DNA of 32,639 nt from assembly GCA_033722575.1 (NCBI GenBank), contig JAWVYU010000013.1, positions 1 to 32,639 of the forward strand, in the 5' to 3' direction. Positions within the stretch are counted from its first letter, which is position 1, and every line of letters starts with the position of its first letter. Below, piece after piece: positions 8,194-16,185 of the stretch. Origin of the DNA: GCA-2748575 sp033722575 (GTDB lineage Bacteria; Pseudomonadota; Gammaproteobacteria; Pseudomonadales; Ketobacteraceae). The notes beneath the pieces were generated by a model, which saw only the letters and a program-made list of their open reading frames with translations, had not been told where the DNA came from and searched no databases. The position numbers were made by a program, and so were the translations under genes.

Positions 8194-9515
8194 TCACCGT
8201 TGACAGATTTCTGATTGGCCTGATCGCAGCCATGTCGTTACATGCCTTTGATGACATGGCCATTGTGACCATGCTGCCGGCTGTTACCCGTCAGCTGGGT
8301 GGCGAATCCTGGTTCGGCGCGTCTTTTTTTGCTTACCTTCTGGTGAGTCTGATCTCCCTGGTGTGGGCAGGCCATGTCACCGACCGGCGCGGGCCACGAC
8401 AGCCTTTTATTATCGGTTTGCTGGTTTTCGTGGCGGGTCTGCTGGTGGGTGCCTTTTCCCGCTCCATGCCGGAGTTTGTGCTGGGACGGGCATTGCAGGG
8501 TTTTGGGGGCGGCGCCATTCAGGCGGTGGTGTTCTCGGCCATTAACCTGGCCTACGATGAGAGCCAGCGTAAACGGGCGATTTCGCTGCTGGCCAGCGCC
8601 TGGGTACTGCCCGCTTTACTGGCACCGGTGATAGCAGGGTATGTTACCGAAGTCTGGGACTGGCATTGGGTGTTTCTGGGAATGATTCCCTTTGCTGTCA
8701 TTGTGTGTGTGTTCACCCAGCATCGCCTGGCGGATCTGAACCGGAATTCTGCCATACAGCCAGCCCCGCAAAATGGTATTACGCTGACCACATTGCGAGT
8801 CGCCAGTGGTATCGGACTTTTTCTGGCGGGATTGAACTGGTTTGCGGACAGCTGGTACGTGCTGTTGTTTCTGGCTATTGGCGCCGGGCTTTTTATCCGG
8901 CCGCTGCTGAGCCTGTTTCCGAAAGGCTTTCTTCTGGCCAGGCCCGGTTTGAGCGCAGCGCTGGCACTCAAAGGGCTACTGGTTTACGCATGCCTTGGAA
9001 CCGAGGCGTTTTTGCCTGCCTATCTGACGACAGTGTACGAGTATTCCACCTTCGAAGCCGGGTCGGTCGTCACCTCTGGCGCGGCGGCCTGGATACTGGC
9101 TACCTGGCTGTATGAAGTGTATGGGGACCGCTATCCGGTGAGGCACCTGCTGTTAATCAGCACCAGTCTTTTGCTCACGGGACTGCTGTGCGTGCTGGTG
9201 TTGCTGGCGCTGCTGCAATGGCCCGGTTGGGTTTATGCCGCCTGGGCTCTGGTGTGTTTTGGAATGGGCATGTCCTATGCCATTGCCGTAGCGCAAGCCA
9301 TGAAATTCACAAGCCAGGGAACAGAAGGCGCTACGGCTACCGGTGCGGGTATGGTTGATGCCATCGGTTTCAGTTTCGCTGCCGGTATCGGCGGCGCCAT
9401 ACTGAACATGACGGCCCTGTATCAATGGGGTATGGCCGACTCAGTGCCACTGATATGGCTGCTCAATGGTGCTGTCGCCTGCCTCGCGGTGGGTATTGCC
9501 TACCGGCGTTTCTGA
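8181..9515 (+). CDS. MFS transporter, drug/H+ antiporter-like
   Basis: A 444-aa inner-membrane protein with about 12 or more hydrophobic helices. Features of the major facilitator superfamily are a DHA-type TM1 motif (FDDMAIVTMLPAV, 23-35), motif A in the TM2-TM3 loop (GHVTDRRGPR, 64-73), motif B (GRALQGFGGGAIQ, 102-114) and a motif-C-like APVIAGYV in TM5. These point to a proton-driven exporter, but the substrate cannot be read. The start ATG follows GAAGGA at a good distance, though both lie within the hairpin described at 8122-8193. The last 75 bp overlap the 3' end of the convergent glycosyltransferase gene. Confidence 0.9.
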   Translation: MTRKLTVDRFLIGLIAAMSLHAFDDMAIVTMLPAVTRQLGGESWFGASFFAYLLVSLISLVWAGHVTDRRGPRQPFIIGLLVFVAGLLVGAFSRSMPEFVLGRALQGFGGGAIQAVVFSAINLAYDESQRKRAISLLASAWVLPALLAPVIAGYVTEVWDWHWVFLGMIPFAVIVCVFTQHRLADLNRNSAIQPAPQNGITLTTLRVASGIGLFLAGLNWFADSWYVLLFLAIGAGLFIRPLLSLFPKGFLLARPGLSAALALKGLLVYACLGTEAFLPAYLTTVYEYSTFEAGSVVTSGAAAWILATWLYEVYGDRYPVRHLLLISTSLLLTGLLCVLVLLALLQWPGWVYAAWALVCFGMGMSYAIAVAQAMKFTSQGTEGATATGAGMVDAIGFSFAAGIGGAILNMTALYQWGMADSVPLIWLLNGAVACLAVGIAYRRF

Positions 9516-10637
9516 ATAGGTCTGGTTGTTTATCAACATCAGCAGGTGGTTGATACTCTTCCCCCAGCTCCAGTTTTCTTCCGCGGATTGTCTGGCATTT
9601 TTGCCCATCCTGATACGTTGAGCCTTATCACCAGCCAGTGAGTAGCAGGCTTCCAGCAGGCCCTGCTCCCCTGATTCCGGGTCAACGATCAGGCCATCCT
9701 GTCCATGGGTGATAATGTCGGGTACGCCACCATGTTGATAGGCAACAACCGGAATCCCGGCAGCCATGGCTTCTATCAGAACCAGTCCGAAGGTGTCAGT
9801 CTGGGAGGGAAACACCAGCAAATCGGCAGAGGCGTAAGCCTGTGCCAGTTCTTTGCCATGGCGTTTGCCAAGAAAAGTAACCGGATAATCCCCGGCTTTC
9901 TGTTCCAGGATGGCTTTGTCGTCGCCGTCCCCGACGATGACCCAGCGTACCTTATTTGCTGCCGCTTTTCTGAAAAGCGGCAGCAATCGGTCAATGCCCT
10001 TTTCAACGGATACTCTGCCCACGTACAACGCAAGGGTTTCTTCTTCACCCTGCAGCAGCTGACGGCGGAACGCGTCGCTGCGTTGGTTAGGGTGAAACAG
10101 GATCGTATCCACGCCACCGGCCCACAGGCCGGTTGTGGTTTTTACCCCTGCCCGCATCAGAATATCCTTTGCGTACTGACTGACGGATATCACCTGGGAA
10201 AAGCTGTTCATCAGAACCCGGTGCAGCACCGTGCTGACCCAGTGGGGAATACCAAAGTGAATTTTCATGTACTGAAAATTATCAGTGTGAAAGGTGGCCA
10301 CCAGTTTGTGTTTGCCAAACACAAGGCGGAACAACCAGAAGGTTTGCAGTGCCAGTAATCTTGGATCCAGGAACAGAATAATCTCTGGATCGAAGGACTT
10401 GATGCGTTTGAACATGCCCCGCTGCGGCAGCGGCATCACCTGGCCATCCACTTCGGTGATAGGCAGCGACTTGAGTTCCACGATTTCGTCAACACCCGGC
10501 ATTTCGCTGCCCCGGGGCACCACCAGCTGGATCCGGTGACCTCTGCCAAGCAGCTCTTGTACAGTACGGGTAAGAATGGAAGCAACACCGTCACAGACGG
10601 TGGGATAGCAAACATCGGAAACAATGGTAATACGCAT
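9441..10637 (-). CDS. GT4-family glycosyltransferase
   Basis: A 398-aa cytoplasmic or membrane-associated glycosyltransferase of GT-B fold. The N-terminal acceptor domain begins MRITIVSDVCYPTVCDGVA; the donor domain has LYVGRVSVEKGIDRLL, WVIVGDGDD, the E-x7-E-type region PSQTDTFGLVLIEAMAAGIPVVA (about 280-302) and GGVPDII. This is closest to the alpha-mannosyl/alpha-glucosyl transferases that make glycolipids or polysaccharides (MgtA/PimB-like). The acceptor is unknown. About 25 C-terminal residues are encoded antisense to the end of the MFS gene. It is monocistronic, with a weak Shine-Dalgarno (GAGAAG, distant). Confidence 0.9.
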   Translation of the reverse strand: MRITIVSDVCYPTVCDGVASILTRTVQELLGRGHRIQLVVPRGSEMPGVDEIVELKSLPITEVDGQVMPLPQRGMFKRIKSFDPEIILFLDPRLLALQTFWLFRLVFGKHKLVATFHTDNFQYMKIHFGIPHWVSTVLHRVLMNSFSQVISVSQYAKDILMRAGVKTTTGLWAGGVDTILFHPNQRSDAFRRQLLQGEEETLALYVGRVSVEKGIDRLLPLFRKAAANKVRWVIVGDGDDKAILEQKAGDYPVTFLGKRHGKELAQAYASADLLVFPSQTDTFGLVLIEAMAAGIPVVAYQHGGVPDIITHGQDGLIVDPESGEQGLLEACYSLAGDKAQRIRMGKNARQSAEENWSWGKSINHLLMLINNQTYSETPVGNTHREAGDSTIEQPYQWH

Positions 10638-10728
10638 AGTTATGACTACTTCTCAAAGTCTTAAAGCGGTAAATAAAAGTGGAGCAGTGAACAGGGTGGC
10701 TGTAGGGCAGGGCCCAGCGAGTTACCGG

Positions 10729-10754
10729 AACAATGGGTATAAACAATGGGTGTA
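10729..10754. repeat. 13-bp tandem repeat, two copies
   Basis: AACAATGGGTATA (10729-10741) is followed directly by AACAATGGGTGTA (10742-10754), 12 of 13 bases identical. It lies in the 292-bp gap between the glycosyltransferase and DUF6064-like genes, within what would be the glycosyltransferase leader. Function unknown. Apart from this and the promoter candidate below I see nothing else in the gap. Confidence 0.7.
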
Positions 10755-10815
10755 AATAGTCTGGTTGTGACCCCGGGCAGCATGCTCAGGACTTGCCAAT
10801 CCGGAGCGTGAGGGG

Positions 10816-10844
10816 ATTATACAGCGTTATCAGACCATTGCTAC
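10816..10844 (-). promoter_or_regulatory. Candidate promoter for the glycosyltransferase
   Basis: On the minus strand there is a perfect -10 TATAAT (10816-10821). The -35 at 17-bp spacing is poor (GTAGCA, 10839-10844), so activation would be needed if this is used. The leader to the start codon at 10637 would be about 170 nt. Confidence 0.33.
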
Positions 10845-10929
10845 GGTGGTTAGGTAGTCACGGGCACTGTAATGTTTCGTTTTGTGAACAGGGAGTAACA
10901 CATATATTTTCAGGAGAAAGCTGTTTACA

Positions 10930-11601
10930 TTAATACCTTGTTTTTATCATGGCTTTAATCGTGTCGAGTAATCCGGCCATCAGGATAAGCGCGAGCGCCA
11001 GAACGACAGAAAACCCGCTGAAATGACCAAGCGCTTTCGCCAAAGCGCTGCTTACCAGTCCCCACAGGAGTGGAATAAAGAACAATAATGGGTTCTTGTG
11101 ACGAAAAATACAGAACACCCCGGCAGTGGCGATTACCGTGGGGTCGGGCATCACACTAAAAAGTTCTGATTGCAGTAGCCTCTGGGTCTGCAGCAAAGAT
11201 AGCAGGGGGAAAGCAACCACACTGAACACCAATAACAGCCAGCCGGTGAAAAAGCTCAAACCGCCCGCCGTTCCGGTGGCAGGTGTTCTGATGGCAAGTA
11301 TCAGCAACAGACCGGCCTGAACAAAAAAGGCGTAGGCAAATTCCCGGGCGGCCCATACCAGCTCACTGAAAAAACCGATATGAAAGATAATGCCGACGCT
11401 CATCCAGGCGCCTGCCAGCAGGATGAGTGCGGGGCGTTGCTTTTGGTGCCAGCAACACAGAATCACCAGCATACCTGCCATAAGTGCAGCAGCCTGCCAG
11501 GGGAAAATCGCTTCATGAATTCTTTCCAGCAGACGCAGATACACCTCTCTGCTGAAGGGGAGAAAGTCTGCCAGTGAATAGGTTTGCAGGTCTGCCAACA
11601 T
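10930..11601 (-). CDS. Multi-pass membrane protein, DUF6064-like
   Basis: A 223-aa hydrophobic protein with about six membrane helices (for example AALMAGMLVILCC, GLLLILAI, WLLLVFSVVAFPLL, SVVLALALILMAGLL). The N-terminal LADFLPFSREVYLRLLE and the internal MPDPTVIATAGVF match my recollection of the DUF6064 family, whose function is not known. It starts 9 bp after the aldo/keto reductase stop, so the two probably share a transcript. No clear Shine-Dalgarno precedes the ATG, suggesting translational coupling. No intrinsic terminator is visible downstream. Confidence 0.75.
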   Translation of the reverse strand: MLADLQTYSLADFLPFSREVYLRLLERIHEAIFPWQAAALMAGMLVILCCWHQKQRPALILLAGAWMSVGIIFHIGFFSELVWAAREFAYAFFVQAGLLLILAIRTPATGTAGGLSFFTGWLLLVFSVVAFPLLSLLQTQRLLQSELFSVMPDPTVIATAGVFCIFRHKNPLLFFIPLLWGLVSSALAKALGHFSGFSVVLALALILMAGLLDTIKAMIKTRY

Positions 11602-11610
11602 GGTCAGTAA

Positions 11611-12537
11611 TTAGAGGGACTGAAAATAGCGGAGCATTTTCTGCCGCATCTTTTCATCGGGCAGTTCCCCTTTTGCGGCGCCCATGTTTTCCTGCATATG
11701 CTCAATCTGCGTGGTGGCGGGAATGGCACAGGTAATTGCTGGATGGGAGGTGATAAATTTCAGCAGAAACTGGGGCCAGTTCTGACACTGTATATCGGCT
11801 GCCCAAGACGGCAGAGGAGCCTGGTTTCCCTGGAGCTGCCGGGGCAGATGGCCGCCATCAAAGGGGCGATTGGCTATTACCGCAATGCCTTTTTCTTTTG
11901 CCAGTGGCAGCAGCCGCGCTTCCACCTCCCGATAACGAATGTTGTAGGTGAGTTGCACAAAATCCAGCGGTTCCTTTCGCATTATCTGCTCAAATTCATT
12001 GTGGCGCCGGCCATGGGAGGTGGTAATACCAAGGTAGCGAATGGTGCCTTGTTGTTTCATTTTTTTCAGGGTTTCCAGGTGCTCCTCCCAGCTGACAAGG
12101 TTATGAACCTGCATCAGATCAAGCTTCGGCTGATTCCAGTGAGACGCGATGGCCTGAAACTGGCTTCGGGTTGCATCACCGTCGGAAGTCCAGATTTTAT
12201 CAGCGGAGAACAACCGATCCGGAAAGCCCAGCTTTTTCAGGCAGTAACCCACCACTTCATGGGAGGAGCCGTACATGGGGGAGCTGTCGATGATCTGCCC
12301 GCCGGCACCGAAAAAGGTTTGCAGAATCTGGCAGCGGTGGTCCCGCAGTTTCTGGTCACTGCCCACATTAAACGTTTGCCAGGTTCCCATACCCACAGAT
12401 ACCAGGGGTTCCCCTGTGGTGGGTATGGGCTTGCTGATAAGGGATTCTGATGAGGCGGCCACCACTGGTGGCGCCGTGAGGGCCAGTAGTGCTAAGCCAC
12501 TGTTTTTTATAAAGTCTCTGCGACCAATATTGCTCAT
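11611..12537 (-). CDS. Tat-exported aldo/keto reductase
   Basis: A 308-aa member of the aldo/keto reductase superfamily. The N-terminus is a twin-arginine signal (G-R6-R7-D-F-I-K followed by SGLALLALTAPPVVA), so the folded, cofactor-loaded enzyme is probably delivered to the periplasm. The catalytic tetrad is visible as D84, Y89 (IDSSPMYG), K114 (SADKIW) and H145 (LMQVHNL). The barrel otherwise looks full length, with the C-terminal region IPATTQIEHMQENMGA contributing to cofactor binding. The start follows AAAGGGG. A DUF6064-like membrane protein is directly downstream. The physiological substrate is unknown. Confidence 0.88.
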   Translation of the reverse strand: MSNIGRRDFIKNSGLALLALTAPPVVAASSESLISKPIPTTGEPLVSVGMGTWQTFNVGSDQKLRDHRCQILQTFFGAGGQIIDSSPMYGSSHEVVGYCLKKLGFPDRLFSADKIWTSDGDATRSQFQAIASHWNQPKLDLMQVHNLVSWEEHLETLKKMKQQGTIRYLGITTSHGRRHNEFEQIMRKEPLDFVQLTYNIRYREVEARLLPLAKEKGIAVIANRPFDGGHLPRQLQGNQAPLPSWAADIQCQNWPQFLLKFITSHPAITCAIPATTQIEHMQENMGAAKGELPDEKMRQKMLRYFQSL

Positions 12538-12710
12538 GCAAGACCCCTTTTACCTCTTGTGGTTGCCGGATTGCGCCTGCCTGATTTCTGAAACCCAACC
12601 ATAACAACTTCTGTGATCCGGATAAATTCCGCAGAGTTGCAGTATTGGTATTATTCACGCTTTCTTTACATGCACGGCCATGCTGATTGTGGCACTATTT
12701 TTACCAACTA

Positions 12711-12733
12711 CTTTTATAACTGCTTTTATAACT
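12711..12733. repeat. Short tandem repeat CTTTTATAACT
   Basis: CTTTTATAACT occurs at 12711-12721 and 12723-12733 (period 12), with a decayed third copy (AGCTTTTACCG) just after. It sits in the AT-rich 243-bp gap ahead of the YkgJ-like gene and could overlap its promoter. I see no firm -35/-10 pair. Confidence 0.55.
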
Positions 12734-12780
12734 ACAGCTTTTACCGCAACCTGAAGCCATATAACAACAGGGAAATCATC

Positions 12781-13815
12781 ATGGGTATAGCCATGCCATA
12801 CGCTGGACAGCAACAATCTTGCAAAGTTTGCGGGTCCGATATTTCCTATCTTGAGACCATCAATAATCAAAGGCGGGACCTGGCGATCTGTGGATCGGTG
12901 GAGTGCCAGAATGTATTGCGCCAGAAAGAACTGATGCCGGCGGCAGCCTTTGAAGTCTATCTGGTCTCTTATAAGCGGGTGATTGAGCAGCGTCAGAAGC
13001 GCGTGGAGATCCGTGATGCGCTCAGGGAGGGGGAGCGGGATCAGAACCAGCGAATCTTTGCCCGCCTGAAGGATTATTTTCAGGCGCCGGAACTGAAGCC
13101 CGAAAACCTGGTGGTGATTCCCACGGGACATGTGCAGCAGGTTCCGCTCCGGCAGGATCGTGTGGAGAAATACCAGGTTCACCTGGAAAAAATCATTGCT
13201 GAAGCCATGGAATATAAGTCCGTTGACGATGTTCCCCACGACAATAACCATGAAGCCCATGAGAAACTGCTTGAACAGGAAAAGCGGTTTGCCAGTCAAC
13301 CCCGGCTGAAGGAAATCAGTGACCAGTTCTGCATGCTGTGTAAGGGTGGCTGCTGTGCCCGGGGGCAGGAGCATGCCTATCTGTCCGCCTCCCACATACG
13401 GCGGCTGATGGACCAGGATCCTGATCTGACTCCGGAGGCACTGATGGATGTTTATCTGTCCCGGCTTTCAGACAGCTCCACTATCAATGCCTGTATTAAC
13501 CAGGGCCCCATGGGGTGCGTTCTGCCCAGGGAGTGGCGATCCAGTACCTGTAACCAGTTTTATTGCAGCACTATAAAAAAATACCAGTCCGGTATAGCGT
13601 CTGACAGTGACATTACCAATGTGGCAGTGATCCAGCGGGAGCAATCGCTCTGGAACCGCAACTATAACAGTGAACCCAATGCGGTCACCAGTGTGACTAT
13701 TCTGGCCCACAACGAGATTACGCAGGTATCTGTGGTGGCTGGGCAGGAGGTGGTTGCGGTGGATGAGTCCGTTTATCTGGATGATGACAGCAGCCACGAA
13801 GCCCTTCAGAAATAA
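12781..13815 (+). CDS. Zinc-ribbon plus YkgJ-like cysteine-cluster protein
   Basis: A 344-aa cytoplasmic protein with 12 key cysteines in two clusters. The N-terminal C14-x2-C17 ... C37-x4-C42 (SCKVCGSD, CGSVEC) looks like a zinc ribbon. The C-terminal part has C184-x2-C187-x3-C191-C192 (FCMLCKGGCC) and C238, C246, C257, C262 (CNQFYC), the eight-cysteine layout of YkgJ/UPF0153-type proteins thought to bind zinc or Fe-S clusters. The middle (about 60-175) is charged and probably helical. An in-frame ATG exists at 12613, but the extension is low complexity (Tyr/Asn rich), and AGGGA 8 nt before 12781 supports the start chosen. Function unknown. Confidence 0.82.
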   Translation: MGIAMPYAGQQQSCKVCGSDISYLETINNQRRDLAICGSVECQNVLRQKELMPAAAFEVYLVSYKRVIEQRQKRVEIRDALREGERDQNQRIFARLKDYFQAPELKPENLVVIPTGHVQQVPLRQDRVEKYQVHLEKIIAEAMEYKSVDDVPHDNNHEAHEKLLEQEKRFASQPRLKEISDQFCMLCKGGCCARGQEHAYLSASHIRRLMDQDPDLTPEALMDVYLSRLSDSSTINACINQGPMGCVLPREWRSSTCNQFYCSTIKKYQSGIASDSDITNVAVIQREQSLWNRNYNSEPNAVTSVTILAHNEITQVSVVAGQEVVAVDESVYLDDDSSHEALQK

Positions 13816-13838
13816 CGCCGTATCAGTTGATACGGCGT
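13815..13838. terminator. Perfect hairpin shared by two convergent genes
   Basis: ACGCCGTATCA (13815-13825) pairs perfectly with TGATACGGCGT (13828-13838), an 11-bp stem with a minimal loop. The YkgJ-like stop codon (13813-13815) touches the stem and the minus-strand stop codon (13823-13825) is inside it. The minus-strand side has a short T-rich tail (TTATTTCTG); the plus side has none. It is probably a bidirectional terminator. Confidence 0.65.
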
Positions 13839-14371
13839 GAGTTAAGATAATCCGCGTCGCCGCCAAAGGGTACCCAGCCCCAGCCATCATGGGCGTTATA
13901 ATTGGTGAGGTCATTGCCGTCGCTGGTGCGGGCAATGTAATAACGTTTGCTGGAGTCGTTGCCATTGCCGCCACCCATGTTCTCATCCCGGTGTGAAAAT
14001 ATACGCAGCTCCACATCGGCCAGTTTGTCGTGACAGGAACGGATCAGAGCCGGCACCCGGTAAACACAGCCACCCTGCTGAACACAGGGCATCAGCGCGC
14101 AATCCACTTCAATACGCCGCAGCAGTCTGCCCTGCCTGAATTCCCGGTCCAGTTTATCGCGAATGCCGTTTTTGTTGTCTTTCCAGAAAGACTGGTCAGG
14201 ATGATTGGTGGCAAGGTTCTGGTTCCCGGTCCCCTGAGTGACTGGCCCAAGGGTAAGAGGGGCGCCTTCGGTAAATATCGCGTGGGCGATGTAGGGCACA
14301 CCGTGGGAATTATCCCACCAGTCGCCAACAATATCGTAAATAGCAGGGGATTTGGGTCTGCGCAATGACAT
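13823..14371 (-). CDS. Unrecognised cytoplasmic protein with four cysteines
   Basis: A 182-aa protein I do not recognise. It has no signal peptide or membrane segment. It has a tryptophan- and glycine-rich C-terminus (NAHDGWGWVPFGGDADY, 159-175) and C91, C96, C102, C113 in a central segment (VDCALMPC, then VPALIRSC, then VELRIFSHRDE). The strand-cysteines-helix-strand order loosely recalls the PC..C half of cytidine-deaminase-fold enzymes, but no HxE/CxE motif is clear, so this is only a hint. The gene is likely real: the start follows GAGGGAG at 8 nt, and it ends on a terminator shared with the convergent gene. Confidence 0.75.
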   Translation of the reverse strand: MSLRRPKSPAIYDIVGDWWDNSHGVPYIAHAIFTEGAPLTLGPVTQGTGNQNLATNHPDQSFWKDNKNGIRDKLDREFRQGRLLRRIEVDCALMPCVQQGGCVYRVPALIRSCHDKLADVELRIFSHRDENMGGGNGNDSSKRYYIARTSDGNDLTNYNAHDGWGWVPFGGDADYLNSRRIN

Positions 14372-14497
14372 GATGAAACTCCCTCAATGTGAGCCGGACA
14401 GGCCATACGAGCTCTTTGATAACAGATCGAATAGCTGATTAACCCGACAGGTTGAGTAGCCCGGAAAAAACAGCAACAGTATGTAGCATGAGTAGTA

Positions 14498-14523
14498 ACA
14501 GCAAGTAACAGTACAGCAAGTAA
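14498..14523. repeat. 11-bp direct repeat upstream of the efflux operon
   Basis: ACAGCAAGTAA occurs at 14498-14508 and 14513-14523, a period of 15 bp, within a purine-rich stretch of AGTA/ACAG words (about 14470-14535). It lies in the 300-bp gap ahead of the efflux operon. Function unknown. Confidence 0.6.
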
Positions 14524-14576
14524 GCGTATAGTAACGCGTCCCTCATTAAATGCATATCATATAGTGTTAACCGGCG

Positions 14577-14650
14577 CTTGATGCAGTTAGACCCGATCAA
14601 GACAAAGCTTGAGCTGTTGCGGGCTAACCATGTAATCTGGATTGTCTTGA
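14577..14650 (+). promoter_or_regulatory. Mutually exclusive inverted repeats in the efflux-operon leader
   Basis: TCAAGACAA (14597-14605) is perfectly complementary to TTGTCTTGA (14642-14650), leaving a 36-nt loop. The same segment, as ATCAAG (14596-14601), can instead pair with CTTGAT (14577-14582). The two pairings exclude each other. The element ends 21 bp before the outer-membrane factor start. It could be an RNA switch or a set of half-sites for a DNA-binding regulator. Confidence 0.42.
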
Positions 14651-14671
14651 CTCAGTGGGGATCAGGATTCT

Positions 14672-16183
14672 ATGACCGGGCCCGGGGGTGGTGACAAGCG
14701 ATGGTATACCTGTTTCGCGCAGCGGCTTCTGAACGGACTGTGTAAACGAACGGCTGCCCTCTTTTCTGCGCTCAGGGCATTCAATGGAAGGCTTTTCATC
14801 GTGAGCCCGCTGGCCGCACTGGTGTGTGGTTGCACAGTGCACCATTCCCTCTCTGAATCTCCCGCGGAACACCTGTCTGAAAATTCTGCAATCGATTCCG
14901 TTACACTGCCTGATCAATTCTCCCGATCCGGAAGCATGCAGCTCAATGAGCGGTGGTGGCAGACTTTCAAGGATCCTGCTCTTGACCAACTGATCACGAA
15001 AGCGCTCCGGAAAAATCTGGACCTGAAAGCAGCCTATCAGCGCCTGGAACGGGCGTCTGCACTTGTGCGGGAACAGGGTGCCGGTCGTTTTCCCGAGCTG
15101 GACAGTTTTTTGTCCGCAGAGAAAACCGATTCTGATACCGTGGACAGTGAAACCATCGAGCTCGGCTTGTCCGCTGCCTACGAACTGGACTTGTGGGGGC
15201 GTATCGGTTCGCGGATTGCGGCGGAAAACTATCGTTACCAGGCTACGGCTCTGGATCTTAAAGCAGCCGGTTTAACGTTGTCGTCCCTGGTGGCGCAAAC
15301 CTGGTACCAGCTCACTGAAGCGACTGATCAGGTGGCATTGATCACTCAGCAGATTGATGCCAACCGGAAAGTGCTGACGCTGATTGAATCCCGGCTGGGC
15401 ATTGGCAATACATCCTCTGCGGATGTATTACGCCAGGAGCAGCTGCTGGAAGCGACCCGGGAGCAGCGCATTGCTGCAGAGCAGCGGGTCCGGCTGTTAC
15501 AGTATCGCCTGGCGGTTCTGACAGGGGAGGCGCCCCGCAGCATCGCACTGCCCGCTACCGCCGGCTTGCCCGACATTCCCCCGCTGCCGGATACCGGCCT
15601 GCCTGCCGGGCTGGTTAACCGCCGTCCTGATATACAGGCAGTGTTTCAGCGACTGGCGGCAAGCAACGCGGAGCTTGCCGCGACCGTCAGCGAGCGCTAC
15701 CCGCGTATCAGCCTGAGTGCTTCCGTTTCAACCCTTGATGATGATTCCCGGGAATTGTTTGATGACTGGCTGAAAAACCTGGCTGCCAACCTGGTGGTGC
15801 CCCTGATTGACGGCGGTGAGCGTCGCGCCCGGGTGGACGTTGCACGGGCCGAAAAGCAGGCGCTGCTTTTTACTTTCGGACAATCCGTACTGGAGGCCTT
15901 TGAGGAAGTGGAAAGCGCCCTGACGCGGGAAGCACAGCAAGCCCGGCGGATAGACAGCCTTGCCCGTCAGTTGCAATTCGCCGGGCAAACCTATGAACAG
16001 TTGCGGGTGGAATATTTTAACGGCGCCGGTAATTACATTGACGTGCTGACCGCGCTGACCGATGTACAGCAACTGCGACGTGATCTGTTATCTGCGCGGC
16101 TTGAATTGCTGGAATTCCGGATCGCGCTTTACCGTGCCCTGGCAGGCGGATTCAATATGGCAATGGATGAGGAGGGCCACTGA
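14672..16183 (+). CDS. Outer-membrane efflux lipoprotein, NodT/TolC type
   Basis: A 503-aa outer-membrane factor that forms the exit duct of a tripartite efflux system. Family marks are WWQTFKDPALDQLI near the N-terminus, the hallmark YELDLWGRI, LVNRRPDIQAV, NLVVPLIDGGERRA and the C-terminal YIDVLTALTDVQQ. A lipobox-like LVCGC gives acylated C54, as in NodT-family lipoproteins. The signal region is oddly long: about 40 basic and neutral residues precede the hydrophobic core. A GTG at about codon 45 would leave too short a signal, and AGGA upstream supports 14672. It is first in an operon, 2 bp before the adaptor gene. Confidence 0.92.
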   Translation: MTGPGGGDKRWYTCFAQRLLNGLCKRTAALFSALRAFNGRLFIVSPLAALVCGCTVHHSLSESPAEHLSENSAIDSVTLPDQFSRSGSMQLNERWWQTFKDPALDQLITKALRKNLDLKAAYQRLERASALVREQGAGRFPELDSFLSAEKTDSDTVDSETIELGLSAAYELDLWGRIGSRIAAENYRYQATALDLKAAGLTLSSLVAQTWYQLTEATDQVALITQQIDANRKVLTLIESRLGIGNTSSADVLRQEQLLEATREQRIAAEQRVRLLQYRLAVLTGEAPRSIALPATAGLPDIPPLPDTGLPAGLVNRRPDIQAVFQRLAASNAELAATVSERYPRISLSASVSTLDDDSRELFDDWLKNLAANLVVPLIDGGERRARVDVARAEKQALLFTFGQSVLEAFEEVESALTREAQQARRIDSLARQLQFAGQTYEQLRVEYFNGAGNYIDVLTALTDVQQLRRDLLSARLELLEFRIALYRALAGGFNMAMDEEGH

Positions 16184-16185
16184 CT

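Noticed and set aside
12613..12780. 56-codon N-terminal extension of the YkgJ-like gene
   Set aside because: It translates AT-rich repeats into Tyr/Asn/Phe-rich low complexity, and a ribosome binding site precedes 12781.
12655..13395. 246-codon minus-strand frame opposite the YkgJ-like gene
   Set aside because: The plus-strand frame has ordered cysteine clusters and a good start site. The antisense frame has neither.
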